Positions 7,682 through 15,688 of a stretch of 64,000 bases of DNA are shown piece after piece. The translations under genes were made by a program, and so were the position numbers. Under the pieces are notes generated by a model. The model saw only the letters and a list, made by a program, of their open reading frames with translations. It did no database searches and was not told the origin of the DNA. Origin of the DNA: an uncultured Sphingomonadaceae bacterium (GTDB lineage Bacteria; Pseudomonadota; Alphaproteobacteria; Sphingomonadales; Sphingomonadaceae); assembly GCA_903871605.1 (NCBI GenBank), contig CAIQHF010000002.1, positions 1 through 64,000 on the forward strand, given 5' to 3'. Position 1 is the first letter of the stretch, and each line of letters starts with the position of its first letter.

Positions 7682-9085
7682 TTATGCGTCGCGCAGCCCG
7701 ACGCCGATCGAGGCGCGCGCCTGCTCGGCCTCGCCCGAGACCACCGGATAGGCGCAGTAATCGGCGGCATAATAGGCGCTCGGGCGATGGTTGCCGCTGA
7801 GCCCGACGCCGCCGAACGGCGCGTTGGAGGGGGCGCCGTTGGTCGGCTTGTTCCAGTTGATGATCCCCGCGCGGGTATGCGCCCAGAACCGGTCGTAGAG
7901 TTTGGGCTGGTCGCTGATCAGCGAGGCGCACAGGCCATAGCGGGTGGCGTTGGCCTCGGCGAGCGCGGCGTCGAAATCGGGCACGCGGATCACCTGCAGG
8001 ATCGGGCCGAACAGCTCCTCGTCGGATCGCTGCTCGATCCCCGTGACGTCGATCAGCCCAGGGGTGAGGAACGGCCGGTCCGGATCGAGGCGTCGCAGAT
8101 GCGTGATCGCGCGGCCGCCCTTCATGATCAGGTCGAGCCAGCCCTCCTGCAGCTGCTCGGCGGCGGGATTGTCGATCACGGGCCCCATGAACGGGGTGGG
8201 CGTGCCGTGCGGCTCGGATATGACGAGGCGACCGACGATCTTGGCGATCTCGTCGAGCAGCGGCTCGTGCGCGCCGTCGCGGACGATCAGACGCCGCGCG
8301 GCGGTGCAGCGCTGGCCTGCGGTCAGATAGGCGGACTGGACGCAGATCACCGCGGCGGCGTGGACGGTCGGCGAGTCCCACACGACGATCGGATTATTGC
8401 CCCCCATTTCGAGCGCGAGGATCTTGTTGGGCGTGTCGGCGAACTGACGGTGCAGCGCGAGCCCCGCGCGCGACGAACCGGTGAACAGCAGCCCGTCGAT
8501 GCCGGGATGGCGGGCGAGCGCCTTGCCCGCCTCGGGGCCACCGATCAGCACCCGCAGGCAGCCCTCGGGCACGCCGCCGGCATGGTAGCAGTCGACCAGG
8601 AACCGCCCGACCGCGGGGGTCTTCTCGGACGGCTTGAACACCACCGCATTGCCCGCGATCAGTGCGGGGACGATGTGGCCGTTGGGCAGGTGCGCGGGAA
8701 AGTTGAACGGGCCGAGCACGCCGAGCACGCCGTGCGGCTTGTGGCGCAGCGCGGTGCGGCTGGTCATCTGGCCTTCGAGCTTGCGGCTGGCGCTGCGCTC
8801 CAAATAGCTCGCGACCGAGATGTCGACCTTGGCGATCACCGCCTCGACCTCGCTGCGCGCCTCCCATAGCGGCTTGCCCGTCTCGCGCGCGATCAGATCG
8901 GCGAAGGCGTCGGTGCGTGCGCGCACGACGTTGACGACGCGGCGCAGCGTCTCGATGCGCACGGTGAGCGGGCGCGCGGCCCATTCGGCCCAGGTGGCGC
9001 GCGCGGTGGCGATCTCCGCATCGACATCGCCCTCGGCGCCCTCCCAAAGCGTCGCGCCGGTGGCCGGTTCGGTGGAAATCAACAT
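7682..9085 (-). CDS. astD: Succinylglutamate-semialdehyde dehydrogenase
   Basis: A 467-residue NAD-dependent aldehyde dehydrogenase, best matching AstD of the arginine succinyltransferase pathway. The catalytic base is E226 (LEMGGNN) and the nucleophile is C260 (AGQRC). The GPFNFPAHLPNGH stretch (125-137) is characteristic of AstD rather than generic ALDHs. No astA, astB, astC or astE gene is adjacent, so the pathway is either dispersed or this enzyme acts on another semialdehyde. It is flanked by a repeat element and by selO on the same strand, 51 bp upstream. The ATG at 9085 is supported by the family N-terminus. Confidence 0.85.
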   Translation of the reverse strand: MLISTEPATGATLWEGAEGDVDAEIATARATWAEWAARPLTVRIETLRRVVNVVRARTDAFADLIARETGKPLWEARSEVEAVIAKVDISVASYLERSASRKLEGQMTSRTALRHKPHGVLGVLGPFNFPAHLPNGHIVPALIAGNAVVFKPSEKTPAVGRFLVDCYHAGGVPEGCLRVLIGGPEAGKALARHPGIDGLLFTGSSRAGLALHRQFADTPNKILALEMGGNNPIVVWDSPTVHAAAVICVQSAYLTAGQRCTAARRLIVRDGAHEPLLDEIAKIVGRLVISEPHGTPTPFMGPVIDNPAAEQLQEGWLDLIMKGGRAITHLRRLDPDRPFLTPGLIDVTGIEQRSDEELFGPILQVIRVPDFDAALAEANATRYGLCASLISDQPKLYDRFWAHTRAGIINWNKPTNGAPSNAPFGGVGLSGNHRPSAYYAADYCAYPVVSGEAEQARASIGVGLRDA

Positions 9086-9136
9086 CGTGCCCTGTTCATT
9101 ACCAATCGGTTTTCCAGCATTGTTTTCCGCGGCTGG

Positions 9137-10513
9137 TCAAGCCTTGCGCCCCGACAGCGCGGTGCCCATCCGGCGGATCGCGGCGATCTTGGCCTCGAAC
9201 CGCGACCAGTCGTCGGCCTCGGCGATCGGCGCCCAGATCGCCTCCACCTCCTCGATGTGCAACGCACAGGGCGCCGCATCGGACCAATAGGCGTGATCGG
9301 GCACGGCGGCCGCGGCATAATCCGCGAGCGCGGCGACGAACGGCTTGAAGATCGGTGCGTCATAGCCAGGCGCCTCGCGGCGCGGGCGGCCACCGCGCCA
9401 GTCGAAGAAGAAGCGGTCGATGGTAACGCCGCCTTCGGCCAGCGCGCGCGTCATCGCATCGGCGAGCGCGATGTCGTGCGCCTCGCCACGTGGTCGCACG
9501 CCGAGCCGCGCCAGCAGCCTGGCCGTCAGCGCGGCCTCGTAGCGCGCGGCGAAGCCGTCGAGCACCGGCGCCAGTGCCTCGACGGGCGTGAGTGCGCTCA
9601 GCGCCATCGCGAGCTGCGCTGCGTCCCAATGGATCGCCTGCGGCTGGCGCCCGAAGGCGTAGAGGCCGGTCTGGTCGAAATAGGCGGCGGTGAAGCCCGG
9701 CTCCCATTGCGGGGTGAATCGCCAGGGACCGTAGTCGAAGCTCTCGCCGGTGATCGCGATATTGTCGCTGTTGAGCACGCCGTGGACGAAGCCGGCTGCC
9801 ATGTAGGATGCGGCAAGATCGGCGGTGCGCTCGACGACGTGCGCGTAGAGCTGGAGCGCGGGCTCGGCGCCGGGCGTCTCGCCATAGAGTTCGGTCAGGC
9901 AATAATCGACCAGCGCGGCAAGCCCCGCATCGTCCTTGAGATAGGCCAGCCTTTGGAAGCTGCCGATGCGGATATGGCCGTGGCTCAATCGCACCAGCAC
10001 CGCCGAGCGCGTCGGCGAGGGCTCGTCGCCGCGGTGCAGTCGCTCGCCCGTCTCGATCAGCGAGAAGCTGCGCGAGGTGTCGACGCCGAGCGCCTCGAGC
10101 ATCTCGGTCGCGAGGATCTCGCGCACGCCGCCCTTGAGCGTCAGCCGGCCGTCGCCCGCGCGGCTCCACGGCGTCGTCCCCGATCCCTTGGTGCCGAGGT
10201 CCATCAGCCGGCCGCGCGCGTCGCGCAGCTGCGCGTAGAGAAAGCCGCGCCCGTCGCCGAGATCGGGATTATAGTGGCGGAACTGATGGCCGTGATAGCG
10301 CAGCGCGAGCGGCTGCGGCAGCGAGCCCTCGAACGGCACGAACCGCCCGAAGCGCGCGATCCACTCGGCGTCCGACAGCGCGCCCAGCCCGACCTCCGCG
10401 GCGGCGCGATCGTTGCGGAAGCGCAGGATGGTGTCGGGGAAGTCGGCGGGAACGACCGGGTCGTAATAGGCGTCGCCGAGGGTCAGGATGCGCGCTTGCG
10501 GGGTGAAGTCCAT
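9137..10513 (-). CDS. selO: Protein adenylyltransferase SelO (YdiU family)
   Basis: A 458-residue pseudokinase-fold enzyme. Characterised family members transfer AMP from ATP to Ser, Thr or Tyr of target proteins, in links with redox homeostasis. The family block RYHGHQFRHYNPDLGDGRG is followed by the nucleotide-binding DLGTKGSGTTPWSR and the C-lobe motifs FVHGVLNSDNIAITG and FDYGPWRF. The start at 10513 (MDFTPQARIL) is chosen because the extension to 10552 overlaps the divergent hydrolase promoter. Only 37 bp separate its start from the divergent alpha/beta hydrolase, so both promoters overlap. Confidence 0.92.
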   Translation of the reverse strand: MDFTPQARILTLGDAYYDPVVPADFPDTILRFRNDRAAAEVGLGALSDAEWIARFGRFVPFEGSLPQPLALRYHGHQFRHYNPDLGDGRGFLYAQLRDARGRLMDLGTKGSGTTPWSRAGDGRLTLKGGVREILATEMLEALGVDTSRSFSLIETGERLHRGDEPSPTRSAVLVRLSHGHIRIGSFQRLAYLKDDAGLAALVDYCLTELYGETPGAEPALQLYAHVVERTADLAASYMAAGFVHGVLNSDNIAITGESFDYGPWRFTPQWEPGFTAAYFDQTGLYAFGRQPQAIHWDAAQLAMALSALTPVEALAPVLDGFAARYEAALTARLLARLGVRPRGEAHDIALADAMTRALAEGGVTIDRFFFDWRGGRPRREAPGYDAPIFKPFVAALADYAAAAVPDHAYWSDAAPCALHIEEVEAIWAPIAEADDWSRFEAKIAAIRRMGTALSGRKA

Positions 10514-10550
10514 GTCGCGATATGGGGCGCACCTGCCCCGGGAGACAAGC

Positions 10551-11459
10551 ATGACCGGCCCCGCTCCGTTCCAGCGCCACGATCATGCGCCGCGTCATGC
10601 CGACGGCTGGTGGACCGCGACCGACGGGCTCGGCCTGCATTATCGCGACTATCCGGGCGGGGAGCCCGGCCAGCCGCCGATCCTGTGCATCCCCGGCCTC
10701 ACCCGCAACGCGCGCGATTTCGAGCGCATCGCCGAGCGGCTGTCGCCGGACTGGCGGGTGATCTGCATCGATCTGCGCGGTCGCGGCGAGAGCCCGCCGG
10801 CGGCCGATCCGGCAAGCTATGCGCTGCCATCCTATGTGCTCGACGTCGGCGCGCTGTTCGTCGCACTCAAGATCGACAAGGCGGTGGTGTTCGGCACCTC
10901 GCTCGGCGGGCTGATCGCGATGCTGATGGCGCTGACCACGCCCGAACGGCTGGCGGGGGTGCTGCTCAACGATATCGGGCCGGTGCTCGATCCCGCCGGC
11001 CTGTCGCGCATCCGCTCCTATGTCGGTCGCAGCGCGAGCTGGCCGACCTGGCTGCACGCCGCGCGGGCGCTCGCCGAGGCGCAGAAGGCGGTCTATCCGC
11101 GCTACGTCATCGAGGACTGGCTGGCGATGGCCAAGCGCGTCTGCCGGCTGACCTCGGCGGGGCGGATCGTGTTCGATTACGACATGCGCATCGCCGAACC
11201 GTTTCGCGAGGTGCCCGAGGAGGCGCCGCCGGTCGATTTGTGGCCGGCATGCGAGGCGCTCGCCGGGCGGCCGGTCACGGTGACGCGCGGTGCGCTCAGC
11301 GATCTGCTGTCGGCGGCGACCGCCGAGGAGATGACCCGGCGCGTGCCCGATCTCGATCTGGTGACGGTGGCGGACGTCGGTCATGCGCCGGCGCTCGACG
11401 AGCCCGAGGCGATGGTCGCGATCGACCGGCTGCTCCAGCGCGTGCGGGTGGGGCGGTAG
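10551..11459 (+). CDS. Alpha/beta hydrolase
   Basis: A 302-residue serine hydrolase of the alpha/beta fold with unknown substrate. Visible features are the oxyanion-hole region LCIPGLTRNARDF (about residues 45-57), the DLRGRGES loop, the nucleophile elbow GTSLGG with S117, and a C-terminal catalytic His in VGHAPALDEPE. There is no signal peptide. The start at 10551 is preceded by GGGAGA at about 8 nt. Esterase, lactonase or haloalkane-type activity are all possible. It is followed after 92 bp by a glycosyltransferase, and functional coupling is uncertain. Confidence 0.85.
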   Translation: MTGPAPFQRHDHAPRHADGWWTATDGLGLHYRDYPGGEPGQPPILCIPGLTRNARDFERIAERLSPDWRVICIDLRGRGESPPAADPASYALPSYVLDVGALFVALKIDKAVVFGTSLGGLIAMLMALTTPERLAGVLLNDIGPVLDPAGLSRIRSYVGRSASWPTWLHAARALAEAQKAVYPRYVIEDWLAMAKRVCRLTSAGRIVFDYDMRIAEPFREVPEEAPPVDLWPACEALAGRPVTVTRGALSDLLSAATAEEMTRRVPDLDLVTVADVGHAPALDEPEAMVAIDRLLQRVRVGR

Positions 11460-11551
11460 CGGGCCGCCTCTTGCCTCCCGCCGCCGCGCGAGATGTCTTT
11501 GGTACAGCGTCCACCGGACGTTCACTCTCTCCGTGGCATAACCCGACGGTC

Positions 11552-12694
11552 ATGCCCGTCCGGATCCTCCATCTCCATTCGACCTTTTCGCTCGGCGGCA
11601 AGGAAGCGCGTGCCGTCCGCCTGATGAATGCGTTCGGCCGGTCGGCGGAGCATGTCGTGCTGAGCGCGGTGCCGGGTGCGCTCGGCGCGCGCGCCGCGAT
11701 CGATCGGGATGTCGCCGTCGCCTTTCCCGGCGAGGGCGAGGCGCCGTCGCTGATCGGCAAGCCGGGGCCGGCCCGCTATTGGCGGCTGGCACGCTATATG
11801 GCGGGCTTCGATCTGGTGCTGAGCTATAATTGGGGCGCGATGGACGGCGTGGCGGCGCGGCGGCTCTATGCGGGTGTGCTGAGGCTGCCGCCACTCGTCC
11901 ATCATGAGGATGGCTTCAACGCCGACGAGCTCGTCCGCCAGAAGCCGGCGCGCGTCCATTTCCGTCGCGCCATGCTCGCCGCCGCGCACCGCGTCGTGGT
12001 TCCCTCCGAGCGGCTCGAGACGATCGCGCGCGACGTCTGGAAACAGCCTGCTCGCCGGATCCGGCGGATCGGCAACGGCATCGCGCTCGATCGCTATCTC
12101 GTGCTGCCCGATGCGGAGGCGATCCCCGGCTTCCGTCGCTTGCCGGGCGATGTCGTGGTCGGGACGATGGCGGGGCTGCGCGGCGTCAAGAACCTGCCGC
12201 GGCTGGTCCGCGCGTTCGCGGCATCGGGTTCGGCCGGGCGGCTCGTCATCGTTGGCGAGGGCCCCGAGCGCGAGGCGATCCTCGCCGCCGCACGCTCCGA
12301 AGGCATAGCCGATCGCCTCCTGCTTCCGGGTTTCGTCGCGGACGCGGCGCGCTATGTCGGTCATTTCGACATCTTCGCATTGTCGTCGGACAGCGAGCAG
12401 TTTCCGATCGCGATGATCGAGGCGATGGCGGCAGGGCTGCCCGTCGTCGCGACCGATGTCGGCGACGTCTGCGCGATGGTCGCGCCGGAGAACCGGCGCT
12501 TCGTCGTCGCCGTCGCGGACGAGCCGGCGTTCGCCGACGCGCTCGGCCGGCTGATCGCGAACCGCGACCTGCGCCATCGGCTCGGTGCGGCCAACCGGCT
12601 GGTCGCGCGCGCGCATTATGGCGAGGACATGATGATCGCCGCCTATCGCGCACTGTACGAAGCCACGCTCGGCCGTCCCGGCGCGCTCGGCTGA
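11552..12694 (+). CDS. Glycosyltransferase family 4 protein
   Basis: A 380-residue retaining GT-B glycosyltransferase, probably acting on surface polysaccharide or glycolipid at the inner membrane face. The N-terminal Rossmann part begins RILHLHSTFSLGGKEAR with a glycine-rich acceptor loop. The C-terminal GT4 domain shows VVGTMAGLRGVKNL, RLVIVGEGPER and the nucleotide-sugar-binding ALSSDSEQFPIAMIEAMA, where GT4 enzymes place the E-x7-E motif. The start ATG at 11552 matches the family N-terminus, although the frame is open further upstream. The donor and acceptor cannot be read from sequence. Confidence 0.9.
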   Translation: MPVRILHLHSTFSLGGKEARAVRLMNAFGRSAEHVVLSAVPGALGARAAIDRDVAVAFPGEGEAPSLIGKPGPARYWRLARYMAGFDLVLSYNWGAMDGVAARRLYAGVLRLPPLVHHEDGFNADELVRQKPARVHFRRAMLAAAHRVVVPSERLETIARDVWKQPARRIRRIGNGIALDRYLVLPDAEAIPGFRRLPGDVVVGTMAGLRGVKNLPRLVRAFAASGSAGRLVIVGEGPEREAILAAARSEGIADRLLLPGFVADAARYVGHFDIFALSSDSEQFPIAMIEAMAAGLPVVATDVGDVCAMVAPENRRFVVAVADEPAFADALGRLIANRDLRHRLGAANRLVARAHYGEDMMIAAYRALYEATLGRPGALG

Positions 12695-12795
12695 ACGCCG
12701 GCTGACGCGTTGGTTGACCTGGGCTAATAATCGGAAGCCTTGCGCCTTGGTACCTGCTAAGAGGGGGCAGGTCCTAGTCCGGGCGGAGGAATATC

Positions 12796-14199
12796 TTGTT
12801 CAAAGGTTTGCAGCCGATCCTGTATGGCGGCCGCGAAGTATGGCCGCTCGTCGAGGGTGGCAAAGGCGTTTCGGCGACCAATCATATGAGCTCTGGCGCC
12901 TGGGCTGCGGCCGGCGGCATCGGTACGGTGTCCGCGGTCAATGCCGACAGCTATGATCCCGACGGCAAGATCATTCCGCAAATCTATCGTGCGCTGACGC
13001 GGCGCGAGCGCCACGAGGAGCTCGTCCAATATGCGATCGACGGCGCGGTCGAGCAGGTCCGGCGCGCCTATGATCTCGCCTCGGGCAAGGGCGCGATCAA
13101 CATCAACGTGCTGTGGGAGATGGGCGGCGCGCAGCGCGTGCTCGAGGGCGTGCTCGAGCGCACCAAGGGGCTCGTCTCGGGTGTCACCTGCGGCGCCGGC
13201 ATGCCCTACAAGCTCTCCGAGATCGCGGCGCACCACCAGGTCAGCTATCTGCCGATCATCAGCTCGGCGCGCGCCTTCCGCGCGCTGTGGAAGCGCGCTT
13301 ACTCGAAGGCGGCGGACTGGCTGTCGGCGGTGGTCTACGAGGATCCCTGGAAAGCGGGCGGCCACAATGGCCTGTCCAACGCCGAGGATCCGCTCAAGCC
13401 CGAGGATCCGTATCCGCGCGTGAAGGCGCTGCGCGAGACGATGCGCGAGGGCGGCATTCCCGACAGCACGCCGATCGTGATGGCGGGCAATGTCTGGTTC
13501 CTGCGCGAGTGGGACAATTGGATCGACAATCCCGAGCTCGGCTCGATCGCCTTCCAGTTCGGCACGCGCCCGCTGCTGACGCAGGAAAGCCCGATCCCGC
13601 AGGATTGGAAGTCGCGGCTGATGACGCTCGACGACGGCGACATCCTGCTTCACCGCTTCTCGCCGACCGGCTTCTATTCGTCGGCGGTGCGCAATCCCTT
13701 CCTGCGCAATCTCGAGGCGCGCTCCGAACGGCAGATCGCCTTTTCGGGCGAGGCGGCGGGCGACCACCAGTTCCAGCTCGACGTCGGCGTCAAGGGCAAG
13801 AGCTTCTGGGTGACCCGCGGCGATCTGATGCGCGCGCGCGAATGGTTCGGCCTCGGCTATGTCAACGCGCTCAAGACCCCCGACAACACGCTCGTCTTCG
13901 TCACCCCCGAGGAGATGAAGATCGTGCGCAAGGACCAGGCCGACTGCATGGGGTGCCTGAGCCAGTGCGGCTTCTCGTCCTGGGCGGACAATGAGAGCAA
14001 TTCGACCGGGCGGCTCGCCGATCCGCGCAGCTTCTGCATCCAGAAGACGCTGCAGGACATCGCGCATGGCGGCGACGTCGAACAGAATCTGATGTTCGCC
14101 GGGCACGCCGCCTATCGCTTCAAGCAGGATCCTTTCTATTCCAACGGATTCGTCCCGTCGGTGAAGCAGCTCGTCGATCGTATCCTGACGGGCGACTGA
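12796..14199 (+). CDS. NAD(P)H-dependent flavin oxidoreductase, nitronate monooxygenase-like
   Basis: A 467-residue TIM-barrel FMN protein of the 2-nitropropane dioxygenase/nitronate monooxygenase superfamily. Recognisable parts are the early GGKGVSATNHMSSG, GSGVTCGAGMPYKLSE-like substrate loop, and IVMAGNVWFLREW. It starts with TTG, with a strong GGAGGA 5 nt upstream. It is about 100 residues longer than typical enzymes. The C-terminal extension carries C384, C387, C391 and C414, an arrangement that could bind metal or an Fe-S cluster. A glutamine amidotransferase follows after 4 bp. The substrate is unknown. Confidence 0.82.
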   Translation: MFKGLQPILYGGREVWPLVEGGKGVSATNHMSSGAWAAAGGIGTVSAVNADSYDPDGKIIPQIYRALTRRERHEELVQYAIDGAVEQVRRAYDLASGKGAININVLWEMGGAQRVLEGVLERTKGLVSGVTCGAGMPYKLSEIAAHHQVSYLPIISSARAFRALWKRAYSKAADWLSAVVYEDPWKAGGHNGLSNAEDPLKPEDPYPRVKALRETMREGGIPDSTPIVMAGNVWFLREWDNWIDNPELGSIAFQFGTRPLLTQESPIPQDWKSRLMTLDDGDILLHRFSPTGFYSSAVRNPFLRNLEARSERQIAFSGEAAGDHQFQLDVGVKGKSFWVTRGDLMRAREWFGLGYVNALKTPDNTLVFVTPEEMKIVRKDQADCMGCLSQCGFSSWADNESNSTGRLADPRSFCIQKTLQDIAHGGDVEQNLMFAGHAAYRFKQDPFYSNGFVPSVKQLVDRILTGD

Positions 14200-14203
14200 G
14201 CGC

Positions 14204-14911
14204 GTGAAGCGCGCGCTGGTCGTCCGCCACGTCGCCCATGAGGGGCTCGCGGGGTTCGCCCGGCCGATCGAGGCGGCGGGCTATGCGATCGAGCGCGTCG
14301 GGGTTGCCGATGCGGGGTTCTCCGACATCGATCTGTGCGCGCCCGATCTGCTCGTGCTGATGGGTGGACCGATGGCGGTCTATGAGCGCGACGAGCATTG
14401 CTGGATCGACGGCGAGCTGGCGCGCCTCGCCGAACGCCTGGCGGCGGGGCTGCCGACGCTGGGCATCTGCCTCGGCGCGCAGCTGATCGCCGCCGCGCTC
14501 GGCGCGCGTGTCGCGCAGGGTCCGGTGCGCGAGGTCGGCTTCGGCCCGATCGAGCTCACCGCCGCGGGCAGGGCGTCGCCGTTGGCCGCGCTCGACGGCG
14601 TGTCGCTGCTGCACTGGCATGGCGATGTCTTCGATCTGCCCGATCGCGCGATTCTGCTCGCGCGCACCCCGGCGGCGGCGCAGGCGTTCGCGCTCGGCGC
14701 CATATTGGCGCTCCAATGCCATCCCGAAATGGGGGAGCCCGGCGACCATATCGACCGCTGGTGCGAAGGCGCGGACGACTATGCCGCGGGCGCCGGCACC
14801 ACCGTATCGGCGATCCGCGCCGATCACGACCGGCTCGGGCCCGCAGCGGTCGCGGCGGGGCGTCGCATGCTCGCCGACTGGCTTGCCGGCCTGCCGGCGA
14901 CGCGCTTGTAA
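14204..14911 (+). CDS. Class I glutamine amidotransferase-like protein
   Basis: A 235-residue stand-alone GATase1 domain similar to the GMP synthase glutaminase half. The catalytic triad is visible: C89 in GICLGAQ, and H174 and E176 in LQCHPEM. Family members hydrolyse glutamine or related gamma-glutamyl amides. It begins with GTG 4 bp after the stop of the flavin oxidoreductase, so the two are almost certainly co-translated. No synthetase partner domain is nearby. It may detoxify or deamidate a gamma-glutamyl compound, or supply ammonia to an unknown partner. Confidence 0.88.
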   Translation: MKRALVVRHVAHEGLAGFARPIEAAGYAIERVGVADAGFSDIDLCAPDLLVLMGGPMAVYERDEHCWIDGELARLAERLAAGLPTLGICLGAQLIAAALGARVAQGPVREVGFGPIELTAAGRASPLAALDGVSLLHWHGDVFDLPDRAILLARTPAAAQAFALGAILALQCHPEMGEPGDHIDRWCEGADDYAAGAGTTVSAIRADHDRLGPAAVAAGRRMLADWLAGLPATRL

Positions 14912-14965
14912 AGCGGGCTTTCGTCGTCCTAGACCCGGCGGACGAGGTGCGACGGGACAGCGACG

Positions 14966-15445
14966 ATGAGAATGATCTGTGCAGCGATGGTGGCGATGAC
15001 GATGGTCGGCGGGCTGGCGCACGCCGCCGGGCCGCAACGCAAGACGCCCTATTGGGCGTCGCTCTCGGCCGGGCAGGCCAAGATGCGGACGGGGCCGGGG
15101 CGCAATTATCCGGCGAACTGGCTCTATCAGCGCCAGGGTCTGCCGGTCCAGGTGATCGAGGTCTATCCCGGCTGGCGCAAGGTGCGCGACCCGGACGGCG
15201 CGGAGGGCTGGATGATCGGCAATCTCGTCTCGGATCAGCGCACCGGGATGATCAAGGGCGGGGTCGCCGATCTGCGCGACGGCCCCAATCCCGGCGCGAA
15301 GATCGTGTGGCGCGCCGAACCCGGCGTCGTCGGACGGATCGACAAATGCGGCGCGGGCTGGTGCCGGATCGAGGTGCAGGGACGCGGCGGCTATGTCGAG
15401 CAGAGCCGGCTCTGGGGTGTCGACCCCGACGAGGCGGTCAACTGA
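14966..15445 (+). CDS. Periplasmic SH3-domain protein
   Basis: A 159-residue exported protein. Residues 1-21 form a signal peptide ending AHA-A. Two bacterial SH3-like repeats follow: one around KMRTGPGRNYPANWLYQRQGLPVQV and a second around VADLRDGPNPGAKIVWRAEPG, each ending in a Trp-rich strand. A Cys pair (KCGAGWC) could form a disulfide. Such domains usually bind peptidoglycan or cell-wall peptides. There is a 54-bp gap after the amidotransferase gene, and it is probably a separate translational unit. Confidence 0.87.
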   Translation: MRMICAAMVAMTMVGGLAHAAGPQRKTPYWASLSAGQAKMRTGPGRNYPANWLYQRQGLPVQVIEVYPGWRKVRDPDGAEGWMIGNLVSDQRTGMIKGGVADLRDGPNPGAKIVWRAEPGVVGRIDKCGAGWCRIEVQGRGGYVEQSRLWGVDPDEAVN

Positions 15446-15632
15446 CCGATCCGCGCCGGCTTCGCTTTCCTTGGGCGGCCGGGCAGGGTAAGCCCGCGCT
15501 GCGATGCGCCGGCCTGGCGTGGGAAGCGACATTACCGTTTCTTCATTCCACAGCAACGGCTCGGCGTGGGATGGCGGCTTAGGAACGGGGCTGTCGGCGG
15601 GCCTGGACCCTGTCACGCCGATGCATGACGGA

Positions 15633-15672
15633 ACGGCGCTCGGCTATCCACTCCCGGTCGGGCGCCGTTTTT
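15633..15672 (+). terminator. Candidate rho-independent terminator
   Basis: ACGGCGCTC pairs with GGGCGCCGT across an 18-nt loop and is followed by five T residues. It lies about 190 nt after the SH3 gene and just before the giant polysaccharide-synthesis gene, so it would separate the two units. The long loop makes it weaker than a canonical terminator. Confidence 0.45.
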
Positions 15673-15688
15673 CGTCAATGCGGACTAA

